NCBI GenBank assembly: GCA_964653145.1 | Contig: CAZZCG010000001.1 | Coordinates: 124,001 to 188,000, forward strand | Direction: 5' to 3' | Length of the DNA: 64,000 nucleotides | From: Pseudocalidococcus sp964653145 | Lineage (GTDB): Bacteria > Cyanobacteriota > Cyanobacteriia > Thermosynechococcales > Thermosynechococcaceae | The notes under the pieces: model-generated | Database searches by the model: none | Told to the model about the DNA's origin: nothing | Seen by the model: only the letters and a program-made list of their open reading frames with translations | Position numbers and translations under genes: made by a program | In this document: positions 27,465 through 36,236 of the stretch, piece after piece | Numbering within the stretch: the stretch's first letter is position 1 | How the letters are laid out: each line of letters starts with the position of its first letter

Positions 27465-27715
27465 AAAATCACAACCAACTTGAGGGGATTATTTAGGGGC
27501 TGCAAACTGGGCCAGCACAGTCAGACTTGTCTCCTAAGCCCATGATAATCAGACCCCCTTAAAAATTCCTGAGTCCAGGCCCCACCGATGAGAATATTGA
27601 ATATTTCCTCTCTGCATTGTTACGGGATGGGTCGGATCCTTTGGCTGGGGCATGAAACAGACCATTCTGGCAACCCTTGTAAATCCTAGATTTGAATCAC
27701 TTAGTTTTGCAGGCA

Positions 27716-28681
27716 ATGACCCTAGAATTAAACCAAGTGAACCAGCCCTCAAATCTAAGATGGGGAGTCCAGTCCGTCATGCAGGTCGTTGATCATCGCA
27801 TCCCAGTCCAACGAGTTCTGTGGCTAACCCTGGGCTTAAATATTTTTGTCATGAGCTTGAAAGCTGCTGTGGGAATTTGGACCCACTCCCTCAGTCTCCA
27901 GGCCGATGCCCTCCACAGTTTGACCGATGGGGCCAGCAATATCCTGGGCCTGGTGGCCATGCGCCTGGCGAACCCCCGACCCGACCGAGATCATCCCTAT
28001 GGGCATCAGAAATTTGAAGCACTGGGAGCCTTGGGGATTGCGGCGTTTTTGGGCATGGCCTGTTTTGAAATTCTCCAAAGCGCCGTGGAGCGGATTTTTA
28101 GCCAAGGTAATCCTGTTCAGCTATCGGCGGCGGAATTGTGGCTATTGCTGCTGGTGTTGGGGGTGAATATTTTTGTCACTGTTTATGAACGCCAAGAGGG
28201 TATCCGGTTAGGGAGTCGAATTCTAATTGCCGATGCATACCATACCCTCAGCGACATTTGGGTGACGATTGCCGTGATGGTGGGCCTGGTGGGGATTTGG
28301 ATCTTTGATTGGCAGTGGCTTGATATCGCCCTAGCGTTTCCCGTGGCGGGGATGGTGTTTTTCAGTGGTTGGCGGGTTCTCCGGGAAAATATCCCTTGGT
28401 TGGTGGATGAGATGGCCATTGCCCCGGAAGCGATTCATCAAGTGGTGATTGGGGTTCCAGGTGTTGTGAATTGCCATGACATTGCCTCGCGGGGCCTGGT
28501 GGGACGGCAGGTGTTCATTGAAATGCATCTGGTGGTGGATACGGACAGCCTCGACCAGGCCCATGAAATCACGGAAACCATTGAAGCGCGCCTACAGGAG
28601 GTTTTTCCACCGGTACGGGTGATGATCCACATGGAACCCCAACGCTACACCTCTGACGAGATTAGTTATCCAAGGGACTAG
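27716..28681 (+). CDS. Cation diffusion facilitator, zinc type
   Basis: From the ATG at 27716 it has 321 residues, the normal size of a CDF exporter with a C-terminal dimer domain. Six helices are predicted. Both intramembrane sites carry HxxxD: LHSLTDGASN in helix 2 and YHTLSDIWV in helix 5, a combination associated with zinc over manganese or iron. The cytoplasmic domain has VIGVPGVVNCHDI, IEMHLVVD and VMIHMEPQ. It should export Zn2+ (or Co2+/Cd2+) with proton exchange. A TTG at 27692 and an ATG at 27779 are alternative starts. Confidence 0.87.
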   Translation: MTLELNQVNQPSNLRWGVQSVMQVVDHRIPVQRVLWLTLGLNIFVMSLKAAVGIWTHSLSLQADALHSLTDGASNILGLVAMRLANPRPDRDHPYGHQKFEALGALGIAAFLGMACFEILQSAVERIFSQGNPVQLSAAELWLLLLVLGVNIFVTVYERQEGIRLGSRILIADAYHTLSDIWVTIAVMVGLVGIWIFDWQWLDIALAFPVAGMVFFSGWRVLRENIPWLVDEMAIAPEAIHQVVIGVPGVVNCHDIASRGLVGRQVFIEMHLVVDTDSLDQAHEITETIEARLQEVFPPVRVMIHMEPQRYTSDEISYPRD

Positions 28682-28800
28682 GGAACAGGGCTAAGGGGAA
28701 TGGCGCTAGATTCGGTTTTCCCTATGTGATGCCCCCTGGCCTGGCCGGCAATCGAGGTTAGGATCAGTCAAGATTGTCTGTTTGCCATGGGACCAGAGCT

Positions 28801-29124
28801 ATGGGATTCTTTGATTCTGAAATTGTCCAACGGGAAGCCCAAGACCTTTTTGTTGACTATCAAAGCTTGATGCACCTCGGCGGTGATTACGGGAAGTTTG
28901 ATCGCGAAGGCAAAAAGCTATTCATCGAAAAAATGGAAGAAATGATGGATCGCTTTCAGATTTTTATGAAGCGGTTTGAATTATCCGAAGATTTCAGTGC
29001 CCAAATGACAGTGGAGCAGCTTAAAACCCAACTCAGTCAGTTTGGCATTACCCCCCAGCAAATGTTTGACCAAATGCATACTACACTAGAGCGGATGAAA
29101 CGGGAGTTGGAACAAAGGCCATAG
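28801..29124 (+). CDS. DUF1825 family cyanobacterial protein
   Basis: The ATG at 28801 gives 107 residues starting MGFFDSEIVQREAQDLFVDY, the typical opening of DUF1825. It is largely helical with a Met/Phe-rich face (KMEEMMDRFQIFMKRFELSE). The family is confined to cyanobacteria and plastid lineages and has no assigned function. The aminotransferase gene starts 4 bases after its stop, which suggests co-transcription. Confidence 0.8.
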   Translation: MGFFDSEIVQREAQDLFVDYQSLMHLGGDYGKFDREGKKLFIEKMEEMMDRFQIFMKRFELSEDFSAQMTVEQLKTQLSQFGITPQQMFDQMHTTLERMKRELEQRP

Positions 29125-29128
29125 TTGC

Positions 29129-29992
29129 ATGGGCATTCTTACTAATCTGGATGGTCACATTTCCCCCACTGCTAGCATTTCAGTTTTTGACCGGGGATTC
29201 CTTTACGGGGATAGTGTCTATGAAGTTGTCCGCACGTTCCAGGGAACTCCCTTTGGCCTGATTGAACATCTCCAACGCTTGCGGCGTTCTGCGGATTACC
29301 TTTACCTGACCCTGCCTTGGCCCGATGCGTACATTATTCAAGAGGTTGAGCGAACCTTGGTAGCGGCGGGGCCTGGGGAATACTACATTCGGATTGTCGT
29401 GACTCGGGGCGCAGATTCCCGAATTGGCCTGTTACCAGAACCTGAAAGCAAGCCCCGCCTGTTGATTGTTCTCCAACCCATTGCTCCCCACCCCCAATTA
29501 CCCACTCACGGCCTCAAGGTCACCATTCCCCAACGGCAGCGGGTCGCCCTCAAGGCCCTCAATCCAGCGGCTAAAACCGGCAATTACCTCAATAATATTT
29601 TGGCTCTCCTTGAAGTCCAGGCCAGTGGTGCCGATGATGCTGTTCTCTTGAATCCTGAGGGAGCCCTAACCGAAGCCACCACCAGTAATCTGTGGCTCGT
29701 TCGCCGCGGCGTTGTTGAAACCCCCACAAAAGAGTCGGGAATTCTCCATGGCATTACCCGTGAGTTTTTGTTAGCCATCTTGGCCGAGCAAGGCATTCCC
29801 CACCAGGAGCGAGAGTTATTCCCGGTGGATTTAGTTACAGCGGATGAAGCCTTTTTAAGTTCCTCTGTCCGGTTGTTAATGCCCATTGCCCAAGTTGACG
29901 ATCATCCCCTGCCGGCATGTCCTGGCCCGGTGACAAAACTCCTGTGGGAGCAACTCCTCAAACGCATGGCCACACCAGGAGGGCAAAGCTAA
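29129..29992 (+). CDS. Class IV PLP aminotransferase
   Basis: The 287-residue protein is a fold-type IV PLP enzyme. SVFDRGFLYGDSVYEVVRTF (about 20-39) starts the domain, YYIRIVVTRG follows, and the Schiff-base lysine is in NPAAKTGNYLNNILAL near residue 151. EGALTEATTSNLWLV and SGILHGITREFLL bind the cofactor phosphate. It could be a branched-chain or D-amino-acid aminotransferase or 4-amino-4-deoxychorismate lyase; sequence alone does not decide. It sits between DUF1825 and a small cyanobacterial gene, all on one strand. Confidence 0.85.
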   Translation: MGILTNLDGHISPTASISVFDRGFLYGDSVYEVVRTFQGTPFGLIEHLQRLRRSADYLYLTLPWPDAYIIQEVERTLVAAGPGEYYIRIVVTRGADSRIGLLPEPESKPRLLIVLQPIAPHPQLPTHGLKVTIPQRQRVALKALNPAAKTGNYLNNILALLEVQASGADDAVLLNPEGALTEATTSNLWLVRRGVVETPTKESGILHGITREFLLAILAEQGIPHQERELFPVDLVTADEAFLSSSVRLLMPIAQVDDHPLPACPGPVTKLLWEQLLKRMATPGGQS

Positions 29993-29994
29993 TT

Positions 29995-30360
29995 GTGCGC
30001 TATTCCGTAGAAACCTTGAACCGAGCTTTACGCGCCGTTCGTTGTAGCCCGTTTTCCCCGAAACTTTTTTTAGCCCTTCAGGAACATCGGGTTGCCCTTG
30101 GGGAAATTGTGGGTGTCAGCGGCGTCAATCAGGGCTATACCCAACGAGCTTTACCCGAACTACTTGTGGAAAACTCCCTGATGTGGCTCACCCAAGTGGG
30201 GCTGCTGCGCCGGGAAGTGGATGGCCAAGGGCTAACGGACAGTTTTCGCCTAACCCCCCTCGGCCGCCAACTCACAGAATCGGGTCAACTCACCCACTGG
30301 ACTCAACCTTCTTGGCTAGAACGGCTCCAAGACCTACTCTATCGCCCATTTCTGCTGTAG
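29995..30360 (+). CDS. Npun_F0494-like cyanobacterial protein
   Basis: I chose the GTG at 29995 (121 residues), 2 bases after the aminotransferase stop, because AGGAGGG lies about 11 bases before it. The frame is open further upstream inside the aminotransferase gene, but that part is out of register with any conserved sequence. Recognisable parts are LNRALRAVRCSPFSPKLF, SGVNQGYTQRALPELLVENS and LRREVDGQGLTDSFRLTPLG, a winged-helix-like small protein. I believe it belongs to the Npun_F0494 family, of unknown function; the match is from memory. Confidence 0.7.
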   Translation: MRYSVETLNRALRAVRCSPFSPKLFLALQEHRVALGEIVGVSGVNQGYTQRALPELLVENSLMWLTQVGLLRREVDGQGLTDSFRLTPLGRQLTESGQLTHWTQPSWLERLQDLLYRPFLL

Positions 30361-30539
30361 CCATGGCCGTTCTCTAGCTCAATTTAGTTTGACTTTTTCC
30401 AAGCCTGAGAGCTTCAATGGCCCGGATACTCGAGGTTCCAAAAATCTTGGTGGGGCATTTTAGGCGCAATGAATCTCAGGAATTTCTCAGATTGGCCTGG
30501 GGTAACCCTTAGGTTGAGTCAGCATCATAAAGGCAAAAG

Positions 30540-31061
30540 ATGGAACATTGGAGCATATTCATGGAACGGTTCACTCAAAAATCCCTGATCGGGGTTTCGG
30601 TTTTGTTGGCTAGCCTTGGGGTGTTTATGGGGCATCAAGCCCACGTTCAGAGTTATCAAGTCGCCAATGCTCCGGGCCCGATTCCTTCCGCTTCCATTGC
30701 CCAGGCCACGCCCCAAAAATCCGGCACCTTTGTCTCGGGGGAGCATGAAACTAAAGGCGGTGTTAAGCTCCTGAATCAAGGCGGTAAACGGGTGCTGCAA
30801 CTGGATCAGAACTTTAGTACCTTCAACATGGGCCCTGATTTGGTCGTGATTTTGCACCGCTCTGAGAATGTGATTGCCTCCACTAAGCCCCCCGCCCATG
30901 CCCTAAAATCCGGTGACTATGTGATTCTGGCGCCCTTGCAGAAATTCCAAGGTGCCCAAACCTATACCATTCCGGAAAACGTCAACTTAGCGAATTATCC
31001 CTCGGTGGCGATCTGGTGTCGGAAGTTTAACGCAACCTTTGGAGCGGCTCGATTACAGTAG
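30540..31061 (+). CDS. DM13 domain protein, exported
   Basis: The 173-residue protein has an N-terminal signal-like helix (SLIGVSVLLASLGVFMGH), then a DM13 domain (about 60-172): SGTFVSGEHETKGGVKLL, FSTFNMGPDLVVILHR, LKSGDYVILAPLQKFQGAQTY and VAIWCRKFNATFGAARL. DM13 domains are predicted electron-transfer or redox folds in extracytoplasmic proteins, and the C-terminal Cys is the conserved one. AAAGG lies about nine bases before the ATG at 30540; an ATG at 30561 is possible. Confidence 0.82.
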   Translation: MEHWSIFMERFTQKSLIGVSVLLASLGVFMGHQAHVQSYQVANAPGPIPSASIAQATPQKSGTFVSGEHETKGGVKLLNQGGKRVLQLDQNFSTFNMGPDLVVILHRSENVIASTKPPAHALKSGDYVILAPLQKFQGAQTYTIPENVNLANYPSVAIWCRKFNATFGAARLQ

Positions 31062-31107
31062 CGGGTTAAATCCCTGGCCTGGTTGAATGGGAAAAATTGA
31101 GACTGCT

Positions 31108-31602
31108 TCACCAGGCCCAACTGCCAGGAATCCCCTTAAACGGCCCGACAATATCCGCCGTGATCCAGCCCCCATAAAACTGGCCGGGTTGCGGTGTCAC
31201 CAATTCACCATCGACATAACAGCCATCCATTGGCCCCGCATAAAACGCCAAATAATTCTGAATCAGGGCAAATCCTAGAGTGGGTGAACCATAGTACCAG
31301 CAGGCCTGGGGGGCAGATTTATCGCCAACAACAACATCGTAATAACCCCCTGTCCCTTTCCATTCACAATAGGTTTGTTTCGCCACGGGCTTTAAGTAGT
31401 CAAATTTCACATCATTAGGCGGAAAGTAATAAACCGGGGGATGGCTGGTTTCGAGGACGCGATATCCGGCCCGAGTTTCGGCAATGATTTCCCGATTAAA
31501 TTGCACCACTAAATGGCGGGTCGTGGCTTCTAGACGTGGGGGGCGAGGATAATCCCAAACCGATTCTTGGCCGGGTAAGGGGGGAATACGGTGGAGCGGC
31601 AT
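31108..31602 (-). CDS. DUF427 domain protein
   Basis: The ATG at 31602 gives 164 residues beginning MPLHRIPPLPGQESVWDYPRP, the normal DUF427 start. The domain follows: LVVQFNREIIAETRAGYRVLET, PVYYFPPNDVKFDYL, TYCEWKGTGGYYDVVVGD and AWYYGSPTLGF-like sequence near the end. DUF427 is a small beta-barrel of unknown role. Upstream in-frame ATG codons would add a hydrophobic stretch that looks non-conserved. It ends downstream of the DM13 gene in convergent orientation. Confidence 0.82.
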   Translation of the reverse strand: MPLHRIPPLPGQESVWDYPRPPRLEATTRHLVVQFNREIIAETRAGYRVLETSHPPVYYFPPNDVKFDYLKPVAKQTYCEWKGTGGYYDVVVGDKSAPQACWYYGSPTLGFALIQNYLAFYAGPMDGCYVDGELVTPQPGQFYGGWITADIVGPFKGIPGSWAW

Positions 31603-31726
31603 AATCGCAGACTCAATGTTGATCAAACTATAGGTCATTGGGTTCCGGCCTGGGGGCAAGAAAAACGACAGCATCTTCAACAAAGAAAATACTGCCGCAT
31701 CCACAAGACTCGATGATGACTAGGGT

Positions 31727-33622
31727 TTAAATCTGGGGAACAAACCGCTCTTTATCGGGAACAACGGTATACTCCGCCACGATTTGCCGAAACTCTTCCC
31801 CGTCAATGGTTTCTTTGTCGATCAGAAGGTCTACCAAGCGATCAATCACGGCCCGATTTTCCCGCACCAGTTTGATCGCCAATTCGTAGCTGTGTTGGAT
31901 CAGTTCCCGCACTTGGGCATCAATCCGAGCGGCAATTTCCTCGGAGTATTCCGAACGAGAAACTAAATCCCGGCCGAGGAAAACTTCCCCATTTTGGGTT
32001 TCCAAAGACAATGGCCCAAGATCGGACATCCCAAACCGAGTCACCATTTGCCGCGCCATGCCAGTGACTTGCTGTAAATCTCCGCCGGCGCCGGTTGTCA
32101 CTTCCGAATCACCAAAAACCACGTATTCTGCGGCCCGACCACCTAAAGCCCCGGCCATGCGCGCGGTTAATTGGGAACGGGAAATCAAACCGGAATCCTC
32201 AGATGGCATAAACCACGTCAAACCACGGGCCTGGCCCCGGGGCACCAACGTTACTTTCTGGACTGGATCGTGATCTTTCAAGAGAGTTCCGACAATGGCA
32301 TGACCAACTTCGTGATAGGCAATCAGGCGTTTACTTTTCCCATCCACCAAGGGCGTACCTTCCATCCCGGCCACGACCCGATCCACGGCATCATCAATTT
32401 CGGCCATGGTGATTGCAGGTTTACGACGGCGGGCGGTCAAGATCGCTGCTTCATTCAGGAGGTTAGCCAAGTCTGCACCTGTAAATCCCGGTGTCCGGCG
32501 GGCAATGGCTTCCAGGGAAACCTGTTCGGCGAGTTTTTTGTTGCGGGCATGGACATTCAGAATCGAGAGCCGACCTTTAATATCGGGAGCATCCACCGTG
32601 ACTTGACGATCAAACCGGCCTGGACGCAACAGCGCAGAATCCAAGACATCCGGGCGGTTTGTGGCGGCAATGATAATAATTCCGGTGTTGCCTTCAAACC
32701 CATCCATTTCCGTTAAGAGTTGGTTTAGGGTTTGTTCCCGTTCATCGTTACCACCGCCGATACCTGCACCCCGTTGCCGACCGACCGCATCAATTTCATC
32801 AATGAAGATCAAGCAGGGGGCATTTTCCTTAGCTTTTTTGAACAGGTCACGGACACGGGAAGCCCCAACGCCGACAAACATCTCGACAAATTCCGAACCA
32901 GAAATTGAGAAGAACGGCACACCTGCTTCCCCGGCAATGGCTTTGGCCAGCATGGTTTTTCCGGTTCCGGGGGGGCCCACAAGTAACACGCCCTTGGGAA
33001 TTTTGGCGCCAACAGCCGTGAATTTCTCAGGTTTCTTCAGGAATGTGACGACCTCTTCCAGTTCTTCCTTGGCTTCGTCCACACCGGCCACATCATCAAA
33101 CATCACGCCAGTTTTGGCTTCCATTTGAAACCGCGCCCGAGATTTACCAAAGCTCATGGCCTGGCCTGGGCCGCCGGGAATATTGCTGGAGCGACGAAAC
33201 AGAAAGAATAAACCAACTATTAAAAGAATTGGGAAAATCAGATTACCCAGCAGACCCCAAATGGCTCCATCGTTCCGGGCTGGATGCACGTCTAAATCAA
33301 TGTGTTGATCTCGGAGCTTGCTGATGAATTGAGGGCTGGAACCGGGCATATCCACCCGCACCCGTAAGGGCCTCCCCCCGGTAATTTCCGGATCCGACAC
33401 CTCGACAATGGCTGTCCGCCCGCTATCAAATAAGTCAACTTTGCTGATCCGGTCATTTTCTAAATAATCCAGAAAGCGACCATAACTCATGCGGGTACTG
33501 GCGGTATTGGCCGGGGGTTGTGACTGGCCTGGGATGACGCTAAATGCCCCTTGCCAAATCAAGAACCCAATAATAAGGGCCGGTAAAAGCCAGAGAAGTG
33601 CTGTTTTCCACGGAAATTTCAT
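31727..33622 (-). CDS. ftsH: FtsH membrane AAA+ zinc protease
   Basis: The 631-residue protein is full length. Membrane helices lie near residues 8-27 and 120-140. The AAA+ domain has LLVGPPGTGKTMLAKAIAGE (Walker A, about 214-233), LIFIDEIDAVGRQRG (Walker B), and the arginine-finger region RPGRFDRQV. The zinc site is HEVGHAIVG near residue 438, with the third ligand in EVTTGAGGDLQQV downstream. In cyanobacteria FtsH complexes remove damaged D1 and other membrane proteins; which of the usual four paralogues this is cannot be told. It is divergent from the HEAT-repeat gene. Confidence 0.95.
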   Translation of the reverse strand: MKFPWKTALLWLLPALIIGFLIWQGAFSVIPGQSQPPANTASTRMSYGRFLDYLENDRISKVDLFDSGRTAIVEVSDPEITGGRPLRVRVDMPGSSPQFISKLRDQHIDLDVHPARNDGAIWGLLGNLIFPILLIVGLFFLFRRSSNIPGGPGQAMSFGKSRARFQMEAKTGVMFDDVAGVDEAKEELEEVVTFLKKPEKFTAVGAKIPKGVLLVGPPGTGKTMLAKAIAGEAGVPFFSISGSEFVEMFVGVGASRVRDLFKKAKENAPCLIFIDEIDAVGRQRGAGIGGGNDEREQTLNQLLTEMDGFEGNTGIIIIAATNRPDVLDSALLRPGRFDRQVTVDAPDIKGRLSILNVHARNKKLAEQVSLEAIARRTPGFTGADLANLLNEAAILTARRRKPAITMAEIDDAVDRVVAGMEGTPLVDGKSKRLIAYHEVGHAIVGTLLKDHDPVQKVTLVPRGQARGLTWFMPSEDSGLISRSQLTARMAGALGGRAAEYVVFGDSEVTTGAGGDLQQVTGMARQMVTRFGMSDLGPLSLETQNGEVFLGRDLVSRSEYSEEIAARIDAQVRELIQHSYELAIKLVRENRAVIDRLVDLLIDKETIDGEEFRQIVAEYTVVPDKERFVPQI

Positions 33623-33787
33623 AGGGCAATGCCACCGAGATGATACGGTTCTTAATCAAATTTAACTTAATTCTCAGAATTGTTACACCTCCAGGCCAAG
33701 GAAATATTTTTAGGCTTAGATAAATCGGGGCCTGGGAAACCTCCTACAATGGAATCAATGGATGTAAATAAATGTAACGAGATTCTC

Positions 33788-34456
33788 ATGAACGCGTCTC
33801 TGGTAGAAATTTCGGCAAACTTGGACAGTCAAAACTCCCGCGACCGAATGCTGGCCTTGGCGGCGTTACGAGATGTGCCCGCAGTAGACGCTGTGCCATT
33901 GATTAAGAAAGTTTTACGGGATGACGTACTCCAGATTCGTTCCATGGCCGTGTTTGCCCTGGGGATTAAACAAACGCCGGAATGTTACGGGATTTTGGTG
34001 GATTTACTGGAAAACGAGGCAGACTATGGAATCCGGGCTGATGCCGCAGGAGCTTTGGGCTATCTCGAAGATGGACGGGCCTTTGAACCTTTGGCGCGGG
34101 CCTTTTATGAAGATACGGATTGGCTAGTGCGGTTCAGTGCGGCGGTTTCCCTGGGGAATTTGCGGGATCCACGGGGCTATGACATTTTGCTCGAAGCCTT
34201 AAAGTCCGATGATATTTTGCTGCTCCAGGGCGCGATTGCGGCTCTAGGGGAAATTGGGAACCCCGATGCTGTGCCCCACATTCTTAAATTTGTCCAGGCC
34301 GAGGATTGGTTACTCCGGCAACGGGTGGCTGAGAGCTTGGGGTTTTTGGGCGACCTACGGGCAGAGTCGGCGCTGAAATATCTGGCTAAAGATGATCATC
34401 CCCAAGTCAAAGCGGCAGCGGTAATCTCCTTGGATAGATTGAGCAAGCTAAAATAG
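33788..34456 (+). CDS. HEAT-repeat protein (PBS-lyase HEAT, NblB/CpcE-like)
   Basis: From the ATG at 33788 it has 222 residues built almost wholly of HEAT/PBS-lyase repeats of about 31 residues, for example VLQIRSMAVFALGIKQTPEC, YGIRADAAGALGYLEDGRAF, WLVRFSAAVSLGNLRDPRGY and LLLQGAIAALGEIGNPDAVP. Such all-helical repeat proteins in cyanobacteria include phycobilin lyases and NblB, a phycobilisome degradation protein. The sequence does not tell which. Alternative starts lie at 33680, 33749 and 33758. Confidence 0.75.
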   Translation: MNASLVEISANLDSQNSRDRMLALAALRDVPAVDAVPLIKKVLRDDVLQIRSMAVFALGIKQTPECYGILVDLLENEADYGIRADAAGALGYLEDGRAFEPLARAFYEDTDWLVRFSAAVSLGNLRDPRGYDILLEALKSDDILLLQGAIAALGEIGNPDAVPHILKFVQAEDWLLRQRVAESLGFLGDLRAESALKYLAKDDHPQVKAAAVISLDRLSKLK

Positions 34457-34480
34457 GCTCGTTCTCTCCCAAAAAAATCG

Positions 34481-34633
34481 ATGAGATTAGTTATTACTTC
34501 GGTGGCCCTGGCCCTAGCCTTAGTCTCTATCTATGCTTGGGGTAATTTCTGGCTGCGTAATCTTGGCGCTTTGTCGGTTCTGATTCTGTGGTATTTTGCT
34601 GTCTTGCAACCGCCGAAGAACTCGGGACTTTGA
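34481..34633 (+). CDS. Possible 50-residue membrane protein
   Basis: A short frame starts with ATG 24 bases after the HEAT gene and ends in TGA. It would encode about 50 residues, mostly hydrophobic (VITSVALALALVSIYAWGNF, then LGALSVLILWYFAVL), so one or two membrane helices and a short Pro/Lys tail. No family recognised. The rest of the gap to 34904 shows no gene. Confidence 0.4.
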   Translation: MRLVITSVALALALVSIYAWGNFWLRNLGALSVLILWYFAVLQPPKNSGL

Positions 34634-34904
34634 TCAAACTTTTAGCAAAACATTACTTGAATCCAACAGTTACTCGGGGATCGTCCTGGCTGTAGGCTTT
34701 GCTATTTTCAATAAACTCTTACCGACTATCTTCAGATTTCAGAGGGGCTAATGCAATCATTGGAGCAAAAATAAGCTTTATCTTTGCCCAGCGACGTAAG
34801 AGCCCTCTTGGCAGAGTAGCCATTGGAGAATCCAGAATCCGGTTTGGAAAAAACGTATCTAGGTTAAAGATTTAGAGTGCAGCTGATCGCAAGGAAACCA
34901 GGCC

Positions 34905-35012
34905 ATGGTCAAAATTATTAGCCGTCGCAGTTTAGGAATTCAACCCGTCTATGACATTGGCGTGGCCCAGGATCATAATTTTGTAATCCGGGGGGGCCTG
35001 GTTGCCAGTAAT
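34905..35012 (+). other. IntC of the DnaE split intein
   Basis: The 36 residues include YDIGV (block F type), DHNFVIRGG, and the terminal VASN followed by Cys, matching the C-terminal half of cyanobacterial DnaE split inteins. The terminal Asn is expected to cyclise and the +1 Cys to take the extein. Confidence 0.95.
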
Positions 35013-36236
35013 TGTTTTAATAAATCCCACTCCACCGCGTATGGATATGTGACCTTTCAAACCGCCTACCTGAAAGCCCATTATCCTGTGGAGTACATGG
35101 CGGCTCTGCTCACGGCTAACAGTGGAGATCAGGATAAGGTGCAGCGATATTTGGCCACCTGCATCACGATGGGGATTGAGATTCAGCCCCCGGACATCAA
35201 TCGCTCCGGTGTGGACTTTACACCCATTGGTCAGAGCATATTATTTGGTTTGTCAGCGGTGCGGAATGTGGGCCTGGCTGCAATAGAGGCAATTTTGTCG
35301 GCCCGGCAAGAAGGCGGCGAGTTTCAATCCTTAGCAGACTTTTGTGATCGGGTTGATCCCCGGGTAGCCAATAAACGTGCCGTGGAGGCCTTAATTTCAT
35401 CCGGTGGTTTTGACAAGATTGAATCGAACCGGAATCAACTGCTCCATGACTTAGAACTGGTTTTGGAATGGGCTCAAAGCCGGGCGAAGGATCGGGCTTC
35501 TGGGCAAGGGAATTTATTCGACATTTTTGGTGGGGGAACCGTTGCCACAAGCCAGGCCAGTTATGAAGCTGCTCCCAAAGCTGCCCCCGTGGAAGACTTG
35601 CCAGACAGTGACAAACTACGCCTAGAAAAAGAACTGCTGGGTTTTTATGTTTCGGATCATCCCCTCAAGGGAGTGCAAACAGCGGCCAAAATTTTAGCCC
35701 CAATTAATTTAGGCGACTTGGATCAGCAGGGGGATCAAAGCCTGAGTGCCATTGTTTTGATTACCGAATTAAAGCCGATTGTGACCAAAAAAGGAGATCG
35801 GATGGCCGTTGTCCAAATGGAAGATCTGACGGGCAAAGCTGAAGCAGTGATTTTCCCCCGCACCTTTGAACGCATTGGCTCCCTGATTCAGGCGGATCGG
35901 CGTTTAATGGTCTGGGGTAAGGTGGATCAACGGGATGAGCGGCGGCAATTTGTGATCGAAGACGCGGAACCTGTGGAAGAAGTGCGCATGATTATGGTGG
36001 AGTTAGCCCCGGACCAGGCCAATGATCTCCAGGCCCAGCATCGTCTCTCGGAAATTCTCAAATCCCAGGCCGGAGAAGCCCCCAAAGTGCCGATCATTGC
36101 CAAAATTACCGACCAGCACCAGGCCCAGTACGTCCGGTTGGGAGCCCAGTTTCGGGTGGAGTCCGATCAAAAAACTGTGGATGCCCTGAAAGCCGCAGGA
36201 TTTGAGGCTAAGTCATCTCAACTGGTTGCGGCTTAG
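34905..36236 (+). CDS. dnaE: DnaE C-terminal half with split-intein C fragment
   Basis: The 443-residue protein is the C-terminal part of DNA polymerase III alpha, preceded by a trans-splicing intein fragment. Residues 1-36 are IntC. The C-extein starts at Cys37 (CFNKSHSTAYGYVTFQTAYL), then carries the AALLTANSGDQDKVQRYLATC finger region, helix-hairpin regions, and an OB-fold domain (about 265-350, IVLITELKPIVTKKGDRMAVVQ). The N-terminal half must be encoded elsewhere, as in other cyanobacteria; after translation the two halves splice into full alpha subunit. AAGGA lies 12 bases before the ATG. Confidence 0.96.
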   Translation: MVKIISRRSLGIQPVYDIGVAQDHNFVIRGGLVASNCFNKSHSTAYGYVTFQTAYLKAHYPVEYMAALLTANSGDQDKVQRYLATCITMGIEIQPPDINRSGVDFTPIGQSILFGLSAVRNVGLAAIEAILSARQEGGEFQSLADFCDRVDPRVANKRAVEALISSGGFDKIESNRNQLLHDLELVLEWAQSRAKDRASGQGNLFDIFGGGTVATSQASYEAAPKAAPVEDLPDSDKLRLEKELLGFYVSDHPLKGVQTAAKILAPINLGDLDQQGDQSLSAIVLITELKPIVTKKGDRMAVVQMEDLTGKAEAVIFPRTFERIGSLIQADRRLMVWGKVDQRDERRQFVIEDAEPVEEVRMIMVELAPDQANDLQAQHRLSEILKSQAGEAPKVPIIAKITDQHQAQYVRLGAQFRVESDQKTVDALKAAGFEAKSSQLVAA

